Of a stretch of DNA of 43,123 nt, positions 1 through 9,495 are shown piece by piece. Under the pieces are notes generated by a model. It was not told the origin of the DNA and did not search any database. It saw nothing but the letters and a program-made list of their open reading frames with translations. The DNA is from Thoreauomyces humboldtii (taxonomy: Eukaryota > Chytridiomycota > Chytridiomycetes > Spizellomycetales > Powellomycetaceae), in assembly GCA_027596035.1 (NCBI GenBank), contig JADGJA010000098.1:1-43123 (forward strand). The letters run 5' to 3'. Both the position numbers and the translations under genes were made by a program. Within the stretch, counting starts at the first letter, position 1; every line of letters begins with the position of its first letter.

Positions 1-7
1 CCCCCGA

Positions 8-2116
8 ATGTCCCAGAGGTCGGCAGTCACTCGTTCCATGACCTCGCATCCGGAGACAGGGCCGCTCAAGGCTTCGACCGTCCGTCTCGATCCGTTCAAG
101 ATTCTGCCCACCGAGCTTTCAGCCCGCATCCTAGGGTCTCTCTCCGACCTCACAACGCTCGAAAGCCTTCCCAAGGTCTCCAGACTATGGCGGACGCTTA
201 CCGACGATCTCTACGTCTGGCGCACACGTCTCTCTCTTCCCTCCACATTCTTGGAGCGGTCCCTCGATGAGCACACAGATGAAGAAGGACCGCTGTTGTC
301 GCACACCCGACTTTGCCCAACTCCGCACAGAGGGCAGGAGGCGGGGACGGACGACTGCTTCTGTGACCACTTATCGGAGGATCGGATGACGCTCATGACG
401 CGGCACGCTGCACGGTTTCTCGAATGCGTGGACAAACCCAAGGATCTCTTCATGGAACTGACGCCACTGACGTTCCTACTCGCGGAACCCGACAGTCTGT
501 GCCAGCTCATCTCGAAGGGAGTGGGAGCGTCCAGCGAGGACGACGTGATGCAAGGAATCGACGCCGCCCTGGACCCGAGTCCGAGACGGTTCTGGAGTAG
601 CAAGGGTAGCGACTCTGACGCTTCGACCGAGTGGTTGACGTTCGAGCTTCGTCAACCTGTGTGTCTGATCCAGAGCGTCACCATCAGGCCTTACAAGGCC
701 ACGTATCAGCGTGGCATGCCCACGTATGCACCGAGGACGTTGGAGATCGCCGTCGGTGTGTCAACCGATCCTGAGGGAATGCATTTCTGGACTCCGGCCA
801 TGCATGTCGACAACGTTGAGGAGGAGCAGGTCTTCGTCCTCACCCCCAGCATAGCTGTTGGAGGCTTCTTGCATCTCAGGATGGCGGGACGGTCTCAGAG
901 GCAGCCTGGCGACCAGCTGTGGTACACCGTGCTGCAGTCCGTGTCCTGCATGGGCCTTCCTCTCGGTCTGATCGGTCGGTCTTATCCCGTTACGGGACAA
1001 GTGCTGGCTCGCTACTGTCAGGGCGTTCGTCGCGATCTGGGTGGCGACGACCAAGGGGATGAGGACCCAGCCACGCGGGCGGAAGCATTGCGCTTCCAGC
1101 TGAAAACGATGCAAGAGGACGTGCAGGGTCTGGCAGATACTCTCGAACAGGCCCAGTCCTTGCGCCGTCAGATCCGACGATGCGCCTATAGCGGCAACTG
1201 GACCGTCGCAGCGACACTGACTGCGGGCGAGGCTATCGACTCGCCCGTTCGATCCGACCGATCCATCACCTGGCTCATGGAAGAAGCGCTGACGCCTTTC
1301 CACGAGCCTCCCAGACGCAACGACATCGCCTCCCGAGCCACGGTGTATCTCGATCTTCTGTACCAGGAGAACACCGGTCCCATCTCGGGCGTCGAGGCCG
1401 CCTACTTTGCCCACACCGACCCCGTGAAGTCGACCCCCATGCTCCGTCGCTGCATCGACGACGGTCGGGTGGAGTGCACGGAAGCCCTCGGGGACGCATT
1501 CTTCGCGGACGGACAGACGATGCTCAAGGACTCGGCCATGAACACGGTCAACGCCCTCCTCATCTACGCTCGCTGCAACGCCTTCCACGGGATGGTCGAG
1601 TGCTTCCTCGAGCTGGGACAGTACGAGACGGCCCTCCAGATCCTGGACGTCGTGTCCCTGAGTCCCGACGAAGTCCCCGGCGACCCAGTCTTCGACAGCG
1701 TGAACGGCACGGAGCCCGGCGTCCCCGCCACCCGATGGGACTATGTCGCCTTCCTGCAAAAGATCCTCGTGCGCAAGGGAAAGGACGAGGCGGCTCAGGT
1801 CGCTTGCTTGCTGCTCAAGCGACCCGACATGCGGAAGACGGTCCTGGTGGCTCTGAGGCTCGAGGAGGAGGCGAGCGACGTCGCCGATGACGCGCTGCCG
1901 GATTGGCTCATGAGCTGGATGATGGTGGAAGACATACTGGATAGCATGAGCGATGCCGAGGTCGATCTGGGGGAAGGGTTCCGGGATGCTATGATGGCTG
2001 CTATGGAGGGTAACATACCGGATGATCTGGAGGATGACATGGAAGATGATTTGGAGGATGATGATGTGGAGGATGACATGGAGGATGATATGGAGGATCT
2101 CGATGCTGAGGATTGA
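8..2116 (+). CDS. F-box protein with a beta-sandwich-like middle domain and acidic tail
   Basis: Intronless 702-residue protein, ATG at 8, TGA at 2114-2116. Residues about 28-76 form an F-box (LPTELSARIL start, then a W-R-L end), so it probably recruits substrates to an SCF ubiquitin ligase through Skp1. Residues about 205-320 contain WLTFELRQPV, a RGMPTY segment and a later LRMAGRSQRQ segment. These resemble the region after the F-box in plant At4g00755-type F-box proteins, which may bind a ligand or substrate. The rest is helical, with no repeat family I recognise. The last 35 or so residues are almost entirely D and E. The start lies 7 bases from the window edge, so an upstream ATG cannot be excluded. 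F-box assignment is good; the substrate is unknown. Confidence 0.8.
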   Translation: MSQRSAVTRSMTSHPETGPLKASTVRLDPFKILPTELSARILGSLSDLTTLESLPKVSRLWRTLTDDLYVWRTRLSLPSTFLERSLDEHTDEEGPLLSHTRLCPTPHRGQEAGTDDCFCDHLSEDRMTLMTRHAARFLECVDKPKDLFMELTPLTFLLAEPDSLCQLISKGVGASSEDDVMQGIDAALDPSPRRFWSSKGSDSDASTEWLTFELRQPVCLIQSVTIRPYKATYQRGMPTYAPRTLEIAVGVSTDPEGMHFWTPAMHVDNVEEEQVFVLTPSIAVGGFLHLRMAGRSQRQPGDQLWYTVLQSVSCMGLPLGLIGRSYPVTGQVLARYCQGVRRDLGGDDQGDEDPATRAEALRFQLKTMQEDVQGLADTLEQAQSLRRQIRRCAYSGNWTVAATLTAGEAIDSPVRSDRSITWLMEEALTPFHEPPRRNDIASRATVYLDLLYQENTGPISGVEAAYFAHTDPVKSTPMLRRCIDDGRVECTEALGDAFFADGQTMLKDSAMNTVNALLIYARCNAFHGMVECFLELGQYETALQILDVVSLSPDEVPGDPVFDSVNGTEPGVPATRWDYVAFLQKILVRKGKDEAAQVACLLLKRPDMRKTVLVALRLEEEASDVADDALPDWLMSWMMVEDILDSMSDAEVDLGEGFRDAMMAAMEGNIPDDLEDDMEDDLEDDDVEDDMEDDMEDLDAED
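2021..2113 (+). repeat. Imperfect tandem repeat coding the acidic tail
   Basis: Units close to GAGGATGAYATG (12-15 bp) are repeated with small changes at the 3' end of the F-box gene and encode runs of E-D-D-M/L. Such a tract can change length by slippage. Confidence 0.7.
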
Positions 2117-3011
2117 GACGAAGGGTTTTTTGGTAGCTCCTACACCATAGGTAAAAGGATCGCTTTGAAGCTTGGGACCTCGCTTGCGGGGCACCATAAG
2201 GAGGTTTTATGTCTCGTCGAAATTTTCATATGGCGTAGGTGCGATCCAGACTATTAGTGCACGGCTTTTTCCCCCCTTTGGTGTCGATATCCTGGTTTCT
2301 TCTCTTGCCCCTTTTGCAACAGCTCCTGTAGCTACTCACCACCCATATATACCTCTGCTCCCACTCCAAACAACGAAAGTCCATATCCAGATTCACTCCA
2401 ACCGACCCTTCGTCTTTCGTTCGTCTCCGACCTCTTCGCCTTGTCTGTCGCTCTGCTTCTCGTCTCTCGTCTACTCAGCCCCTCTCGCGCACCGCCGGCT
2501 TCACCGAGCCATTCTCCCGCCGTCCACTGCGCCTGTCGCTTTCTCTTTCTCCCCTTCCTTCTCACTACTTTCCCTATAAGCCATCCCTGGCGAGATCCGG
2601 GTTCTTTCTTTCCGACGGGTACCGCGAGGACGACGGGGCTTCGCCGTCCACAAGTTTTCGACCTTGCGGCTGTGAAAGGGGAATTCGCAAAAGGTCGCAG
2701 GAGCTGCGTCCCCTTACTCTGCCGTCACCGCTTTCCCCGACGTATCTACGCCCGAAACTCTTGCTCGGGAACGGCTGCGCGACCTTCCGCGTCTCGGCAT
2801 AGTTGTATTACTTTCGTTTGCCTGCCACCCATTGCGCTGATCTCGGGGCGGTGCGCACTTCCCTCCTGCACTCCTCGACTTCGTTGATACCTTCCACGGT
2901 TGCCATTCATTGAACGCAGGGGACGCTTTGTTACTGCTGGATTTTCGAAAAGTTTACTCGACTTCATACCCGCCGTCGGAGAATTGGCCGAAGGAAGCGT
3001 AACCCCGAAAC
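2117..3011. other. Intergenic region: 3' end of F-box gene, promoter and leader of the RRM gene
   Basis: No convincing gene lies in these 895 bases. An imperfect inverted repeat sits at 2131-2247. A TATA-like CATATATA is at 2344-2351, and a second CTATAAG lies near 2575. From about 2400 to 2580 the plus strand is strongly pyrimidine-rich, as expected for a promoter or 5' leader. If transcription starts near the first TATA, the RRM gene has a leader of roughly 600 nt, possibly with a leader intron. Small open frames here lack the codon bias of the neighbours. Confidence 0.5.
2131..2247. repeat. Imperfect inverted repeat between two genes
   Basis: The left arm starting at 2137 (CTCCTACACCATAGG) matches the reverse complement of the right arm ending at 2242 (CACCTACGCCATATG), about 15 of 20 positions. 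A smaller interrupted hairpin, GGGACCTCGC against GGTGCCCCGC, lies in the centre (2174-2195). It could be a 3' processing structure or a decayed small element. No target-site duplication is visible. Confidence 0.35.
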
Positions 3012-6000
3012 ATGTCGCACCAGCCAAAGACTACGATCCATGTTACCAATATCACCAGAGACAAAGCCACGCTGAAGCGCATGTTCCAGGAAATGGAAGG
3101 GTTCCGGCGGATATCCTTTCATCAGGACTACTGCTTCGTATGCTTCGACGACCTTGGCTCCGCTACGGACGCCATTGACGAGATTCACAGCCAGGTATGC
3201 GTGTCTCGTGGCGGATGACAGGAAGAGCTCATGCGCTGATTCGCCGACGCTCTCGAACAGACCGATATGCTGGCAGCCTATGCTAAGCACGGAGTCGCTT
3301 CCACCACAACTCCGACCATCGCCGTGCAACCAAACCCCATCCTCTACGTCAGTTTGTTTTCATATTTCACAGAGACCGAACTTACCCGCATATTCCGAAC
3401 GTACGAGGGCTTCGATAGGTAGGCACACTTACAAGTATGTGTCGTCTGTTATGGTACCTGTTGGCTGAACCGTTTTGTCTTGTAGCTGTCGCTTCTTTCC
3501 CAGTCATGCGCTGGTACGGTTCAAAGACATGGAATGCTCAAAACGCGCCCTTGAAGATCTCAACTCTACCACAAACCTTTTTGCAAACTATTCCACGAAG
3601 GGCGCCAAACAGAGCGGTGGCCGCTCACGACGGGGAACCGTCAGTTCGACTTCTGGAGCGCCGACCATCAATGGCAGCGTCTCCCAGACCGCGACATCCA
3701 TTCCAGGGCGAGGCGACAGGGCCGGCGTCGAATCCTCTTCGCGTCGTGATGAGCCCGGCGCCGTAACAGGATCCGGACATCCGAAGCGCACCATCCATGT
3801 GACCAACATTGACAACGACAAGGCTAGCATCCTCGCCCTCTTTTCAAAGTACGAAGGGTTTCGTCGTGTGGCGTTTTACGCGGACTACTGCTTCGTCTGC
3901 TTCGCCGATACCCGCACTGCCTCGAAAGCCGTGGAGGAACTATTATTCAAGACCAAGATGAAGGCCAACTTCGCAAAGGCCGATTTTATTCCGCACCCCA
4001 TACCATCCTCTGCCATCGGGCATCCAAACTTCATTATCCGCGTCTCCGACTACCCTTCGAACACGACAGAGTACGACCTTGTTCACCTCATGGAACGATA
4101 CGAAGGCTTCCAGGACGTGCATTTCTATCATGCTTCCTGCTTGGTTTACTATAAAGATCAAGCGTGCGCGCGTCGAGCCCTGGAGGCTTTGAACGACACC
4201 ACAAACTTCACCGCCATATATTCGAAGAAAGGCATAAGCTCGCGTTCTCGGGGCGGAGTGTCCTCCGGAACGCGTGGGGTTCGCTCGAGCGCGATTTCTG
4301 TCGGCGTATCTGGCCGTCCAGTCGCCACGACTGCCTCTTCCACTACCACCACAATTTCTGCCACTATACCACCGACCGGTCAGTCCTCCTCGGACTCTAC
4401 GGTCACGACCGTCGAAGACGAGTCCTCGTCATCTCCTCGCGGAAGCCCGATCCCGGCGATGCACCGCGCTACTGCATCAGAGGATGACGAGGCAGAGTCG
4501 GATGAGGAGACTGATGACCAGGAAGAGGGATCTGACGAAGTGCCATCGCAGTCTTCCGTACCGAGCAGGTTCATCCAGCCTGATTCCGTGGATGACGACG
4601 CTACCCTTGCTGTCGCCGCCGAGCTTGCTGACGGCGACGATGTTCTTGACGGGACTGTGCCGGGAGATGAGGAGGACGACGCGATAGTCGGAAATTTCCC
4701 AGTGTCTGTCAGCGACGAGTCGAAGAGCACAGAGTCTGATGAACTTGAAGCTACCGACATATTCCTGCACGAACATGTTGCGCAACACATGCAAGCATCC
4801 CCTCATGAGGAGCTTCTTCATCATCATCAGCCAGGTCCGCAAGAGATTCACAAGCACATGCACTTTGCGACCTTCACCCAGCAGCACTTCCACATGTCAC
4901 CTCAGTCGCATCTGTCCCTTTCGGGACTGCCGGCGCAAGGTCTCGCGCAGTCGTACGCACCTTCTGGAAAGCTTCCTGTCCATCCGTATGCTCTCGCCGC
5001 TACCAACAGCGACCGCGAGCAGCAGGAACAACATCAACAGCATCAGCAGCAGCAATCCACTCCCTACGATCACAACAGTCTTCTTTTGGAGAAGTCGGGC
5101 ATCGAGAACCAGCTTATGGCGGCAAAGTCGTTCATCGATGACATGTTCCAACAGTACCTCCACCTCGAGCAGGAGAATCGTCTGCTCCGCGAATCTCATC
5201 TGCATCATTCCCAGCAGCAGCAGCAGCAGCAACATCAACAACAGCGACAAATACAGAACATTCCTCAACATCAACAGCAAGATCAAGGAGACTTCAGGCC
5301 TCCACTACTCGGCTCAACGAACCCGCTTTCCGGTGACGAAAGCTACGCACACGGTCGAAACGTGGATCATTTACGCGGCTTCTCGGATGGTCGTCTCACG
5401 GCCGGTGTAGCAATTCCGGGCACGTCCGGACCTCTGGCTCACACGGTGGTCACATCGGTCACAAATGGCTCCATTCATCAGCCGGCAGGCGCCGGGATGG
5501 TGACTGGTGATGTTGGCATGAGTCTCAATATCAGTACGGGCAAGTACGGCACCGAGAATGCCTCATCAAATGGCAGCGCCTCGCTGGACATGTCCCCGGA
5601 GGAACTGCTGCACCAACAGCATCAACGCCTTCAACAGCATCTGCCCGCCGGTTCTCTGCCCGGGGGTCCCTCCGTGATCGCGTGGCCGCAATTCGCTCAA
5701 CATCCGCAGGCTCTCTTCCATCAGCATCAGCAGCACATTCAAGCTCAGCAGCAACATCTTCAGCAACAACAACACCAGCAACAGCACCAGCATCAACACC
5801 AGCAGTCTCTCTATCCCGAACAACAGCACGCATCTGGTGGCAGGCCTCACACGGGAGATCACGCCGGCCCACCGGCCCTCATCGTCGCAGTTAACTCGAA
5901 CTCCACCCCCGCTCCTTCACAACAACAAACCGCCAGCATCAACTCGTCGGCACCCTCGGCCACAACGAGGAACCTCAACGCTGGCGTCGCCGCTCAAAGC

Positions 6001-6258
6001 GCACCGGTTCCCGTGACCCCCTCATCATCCGCCTCCTCCTCATCGGCGACCATCGCCACCGCCACCGACGCGAATCCCGCATCCACCGCCACCGCCGCCT
6101 CTGTCGCTTCCGCCGCTTCGGAGCGCGAGAGGTCCCTCACTCGAGAGATCGCCCAGCTTCGCGAGCAGCTCAAACGTCGCAACGAGGAGTACGAAAGGTT
6201 GGACGCGGCTCACAAGTCGTGCGGCGTCCTGCAGGGTCTCCTCGCCATGTGCGAGTGA
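3012..6258 (+). CDS. RNA-binding protein with four RRMs in two duplicated pairs, polyQ and coiled coils
   Basis: Predicted exons 3012-3194, 3261-3418 and 3486-6258 give 1037 residues. Four RRM-like domains lie at about 7-70, 83-155, 214-283 and 293-362. RRM1 and RRM3 share IHVTNI, EGFRR and DYCFVCF. RRM2 and RRM4 share YEGF, RALE.LN and a Y-S-x-K-G end. The pattern recalls Whi3/RBPMS-type RRMs. Then follow an acidic Ser-rich region (about 395-520), a His/Gln-rich region with glutamine runs near 625-640, 690-705 and 866-891, a helical segment (653-683), and a C-terminal coiled coil (about 993-1030). RRMs with long Q-rich low-complexity sequence suggest an mRNA regulator able to form cytoplasmic assemblies; that is inference. 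Both introns fall inside the RRM1-RRM2 half. The GT-AG joins keep RRM2 intact across the second intron, which supports them. Confidence 0.82.
5212..5232 (+). repeat. CAG/CAA microsatellite coding polyglutamine
   Basis: Six perfect CAG units followed by CAA, inside a wider CAR/CAT tract. Further Q/H tracts lie at about 5017-5055 and 5740-5815 in the same exon. Confidence 0.85.
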
Positions 6259-6778
6259 ACGCAAAAGACGGGAGACACAGAGAGCGAGACGGGGGCGTAT
6301 ACAAGAGAGAGGATTTGCTGGGATACTTTACATTCGGAATTGAAAATAGCAACGCTATCGATCAACCTACCCGGCTTCCATCCATTCGCTCCCTACTCCT
6401 TTCATCCTGGTTCTCTCTGCTCAGCCCTTTCTTCCGTCACTTGATCCTTCCCACTTCCTCTCGTCGAAAATACACTTTGCCTTTGAGTCTACATTTGGTT
6501 CTCCGTCGATGATCTTGCTGCACGCAGCGACGCTCTAACAGAACACTCGCAGAAATCGAGAGCGACACAAATACCAAATCGGTGCAAGATAAACGCTCCG
6601 CATACCACTCGGCCATGATGCCGAGCGAGATGCAAGGCCCACGGATACGTTTTGAACCTCGACGGCATGACCAGCCCTTGCAAGAATCCACTGGCTTCCG
6701 CACAAAAAAATATTGGATGAGACCTGCTAGGTGATGGAATTGATCGACTTCAGAACGTTGACACGGTACATGTTCTCG
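6259..6778. other. Intergenic: 3' flank of the RRM gene
   Basis: No gene seen. The segment 6360-6500 is pyrimidine-rich, and short frames here lack the local codon bias. The tRNA begins directly after it on the opposite strand. Confidence 0.5.
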
Positions 6779-6879
6779 TACACCCATCCAGGATTGAACT
6801 GGAGACCTTCTGCGAGTTAATTCCGACATCGCTGTCGAAAATGTTAAGCAGATGTTATAGCCAACTAAACCATGGGTGC
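6779..6879 (-). tRNA. tRNA-Val(AAC): tRNA-Val(AAC) with a 27-nt intron
   Basis: On the minus strand all cloverleaf parts are present. The acceptor stem GCACCCA pairs with TGGGTGT (one G-T), followed by discriminator A. The D arm has AGTTGG. The anticodon stem TCTGC/GCAGA carries loop TTAACA...C with anticodon AAC. The variable loop is AGGTC. The T arm TCCAG-TTCAATC-CTGGA is perfect and contains the B box. An intron at 6815-6841 lies one base 3' of the anticodon, the normal eukaryotic position, and holds its own small hairpin (CGACA/TGTCG). Mature length is 74 nt before CCA addition. The D stem has one T-T mismatch. The body resembles fungal tRNA-Val(AAC), which reads GUU and, as inosine, GUC. 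Confidence 0.93.
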
Positions 6880-7725
6880 ATACCTCCAGAACCGCCATTG
6901 CCGTATACATTCGGTACTATTTTGAGTGACCGAGTTTTGAATGACCGAGTCTAGATTCGGGACTTTTTTGAGGAGATAGTTCCACTTGCTGCTCTCCTTC
7001 CTCACGTCGGTGCCGTGAATCTCTTTGAGAAAGCATGCGGCATCCGGAAAGCCCGCGAGTTCCCTTGGGTGGAAAGAGATGGTGGCTCTTTCGATGTGAC
7101 ATCGCTGAAGGACCAAATAATTTCCAAGAGCATCAATGTCTACGCCAAGCTTCAAAGCTTTCCGCAGAATTCTCTTCCGGTAGCATCCTCGACAACATTC
7201 TCGAAAGGAAAGGCTTGCGGGCCGTCAGCTGCGCAGCGATCATGACCGTCTCTTGCGTATTCCTGGTCATATCTAGAGCGCAGGAAGAGAATGACGGGGC
7301 AAGGCAGTCGATGTGGGCATGAAATGAGCTGACATTGCGACATTTCGTTGAACTGGGTGTAATCGGCCGTCGTTTGAGGAACAGGATTTGTCCCAAGCGA
7401 AGTACTGTGATCTTACTGGCGAATGCACTGAAGTGACGATTGGCAACGTTGAATGCTTGCCGTGACCTCCTAGAGTCATGAGTGGTTCCAAAAGCAAGTT
7501 GGAGACGAGTGGTTAGGAATGCGTGAGCAGGAGAAGGGGAAGTAAGAGATGAGCAGATTGTGTTCGTTTGCAGGTTTCAACGCGTTCGTCCGGTTCAGAA
7601 GTACGCGTTCGCTGCTTTCGATAGCATCTGACGGAAAGGCCCCGCCTATACACACCACACTTTCCGCATCCCTTCGTTGACCTCACCATCAGGACGTCGC
7701 CACGTTCACTAGAAGACCTACGGAA
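6880..7725. other. Region of uncertain coding content upstream of DNAJB13
   Basis: Open frames exist on both strands between about 6940 and 7340, but none has a convincing complete gene model. The minus frame (about 7180 down to 6945) reads like protein with C/G-rich third positions and includes FHPRELAGFPDAACF. The plus frame 6950-7240 is open after a possible TAG acceptor and includes DFFEEIVPLAALLP. I recognise no family in either. From 7500 to 7725 the sequence looks like the DNAJB13 promoter (CGCCTATACACACC near 7641). Confidence 0.3.
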
Positions 7726-9120
7726 ATGGCCGCCAGGAGCGACCTTCCCGACATCCCCATATCCTCTCCCAGTGACTACTACAAGGTCCTCGGCATCGAC
7801 AGGTCCGCCGACAATGCCGCCGTCAAGCGCGCCTACCGCAAGATGGCGCTCAAGTACCATCCTGAAAAGAATATGACCAAAGAGGTCATGAACCAGTTCA
7901 TGTTAATTGGGGAGGCATACGACGTTCTCATTGATGGTGAGAACCAGAGGCGCATGTGTGAACCACGGAACGTTTTGACTGATCGCTGATTTCCTCGTGT
8001 ATACAGCAAAGCGAAGGGCAATATACGATCAGTATGGACCGAATGGTCTGAAGAATGGAGTTCCAGCTCGTGACGGTATGGTAGAGGCTGGAGTTAGTGT
8101 TGCAAAAATCTGAAAGTTGATCCAGGGTGAAAAATCACAGGTTTTGATGGGTATCCAGGAGGCTACCAGTATCACGGTAGCCCCGACGAGACTTTCTCAC
8201 AGTTCTTCGGAGGGAAGAATCCTTTCACCGGTAGGTGTTTACATCAGGAAGATGAGTCCGAACGGAAGAGAAAAGTTTCCTGAAGGCAGAAGGCTTCTCT
8301 GGAAATCAGACTTCTTCGCCGTCCACACGGCAACTCCTGGACTGGCCGACGCATCCACGACGTCTCCCGCCTTCGGATCAAAGTTCGGTGGTCTCCACGG
8401 CATGAGTCGATCCCCCGACGACCCAAATCTCCTTCACGGACCTTCACACGATGCAGCTCAGGAAAGGGACTTGGTGTTGACTCTCGAGGAACTCTACCTG
8501 GGAACCGTCAAGAAACTCAAAGTGTCGCGGAGGGTACGCATAAACCAGGGTTAAGGCTCGATACCGCATCTCGTTGAAAGAGAATCTAAATCACAGGTCC
8601 TGAATGACGACAACACGACCACGTCGGCTCAAGAAGAGATCCTGACGGTTGATGTGCAGCGCGGATGGCGAGCAGGGACCAGAGTGACCTTCCCCAGTAA
8701 GGGAAACCAGGGACCCAACAAGATCCCCTCAGACTACGTTTTCATCGTCAAGGAAGCTCCTCACGCGTTCTACACCCGGAACGGCAACGATCTGATCTAC
8801 ACGGCCGGGATCTCTCTGTCGAAAGCGTTGACGGGATCCATCATCGAGATAAAGACCCTCGACGATCGGTTGCTGAAGATTCCCGTCAACGAGACCGTAC
8901 AGTGAGTACATCGTTGTTAGAAAGTTTTGGAGAACATCAATGTCTGACGAAAGGCTTCCCACCCAGCCCCGATTATGTCAAGGAAGTCTCGCACGAAGGC
9001 ATGCCCATTTCCAAGACGCCCGATCAGCGTGGTCGATTGCTCATAAAGTTTACGATCACTTTCCCAACCTACCTCAACGATCAACAAAAGAAGTTGATCA
9101 GGGAGGCGCTACCGGCGTGA
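7726..9120 (+). CDS. DNAJB13: Radial-spoke-type HSP40, DNAJB13 family
   Basis: Six predicted exons: 7726-7936, 8007-8075, 8141-8230, 8310-8533, 8597-8901, 8967-9120; 350 residues. The J-domain is at about 16-80. A G-rich linker follows with FFGGKNPF, then the two substrate-binding beta-barrel domains (VSRR-VLND, GWRAGTRVTF, LDDRLLKIPVN, HPDYVKEVSHEGMP) and a short C-terminal dimer region. It lacks the DnaJ zinc finger, as class B HSP40s do. Linker and barrels match DNAJB13, a component of the radial spoke of motile cilia, better than cytosolic Sis1/DNAJB1. The J-domain HPD motif is HPE (residues 45-47). The family is known for a degenerate motif here (HPL in the human protein), so stimulation of Hsp70 may be lost and the role structural. 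All exon joins are phase-consistent. Confidence 0.9.
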
Positions 9121-9495
9121 GTCCTCTTCTTTCTTGGTGACTGTGCATGTTATAATGGAATGGAATGGCCGTGTGGAACCTGTGAGAAACGTTAGACAGC
9201 GCTTCCAAGGAAGCGAGCGATTGGGTGATATGCCTTTCTGATTTGTGTATTGTGCGAGTGAGAAAGAGTGGCCGCTTTCCCTTTCGAGTTCCCGATTGTG
9301 CAAAATAAGTCCTTCTGCTCGATTCCCTGCTTCTCAATGTTCCGTCGTGCTTTCCCCGCCACCGTATTACAAGAGCAAAAGTCTCATCGAGCCTTTCCTT
9401 CCGCAACCTGTCCGCTCGCCCCTGTCCCATGCAAAAAAAAAATGTCGATCGCCGCCACCCTGCCCTTCCTGATGTCCGTTTTCAATGGTCAAAGA
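9121..9495. other. Convergent 3' region between DNAJB13 and the Zn-cluster gene
   Basis: The two stop codons face each other across 375 bases. An A10 run lies near 9433-9442. Short frames here look non-coding; this should hold the two 3' UTRs. Confidence 0.5.

Noticed and set aside
761..2197. 478-codon minus-strand frame antisense to the F-box gene
   Set aside because: It mirrors the sense gene and arises from its codon bias; the translation is His/Val/Ile-rich with no family features.
5017..5815. Leucine-rich minus frames opposite the polyQ tracts
   Set aside because: They are complements of CAG/CAT repeats and do not represent membrane proteins.
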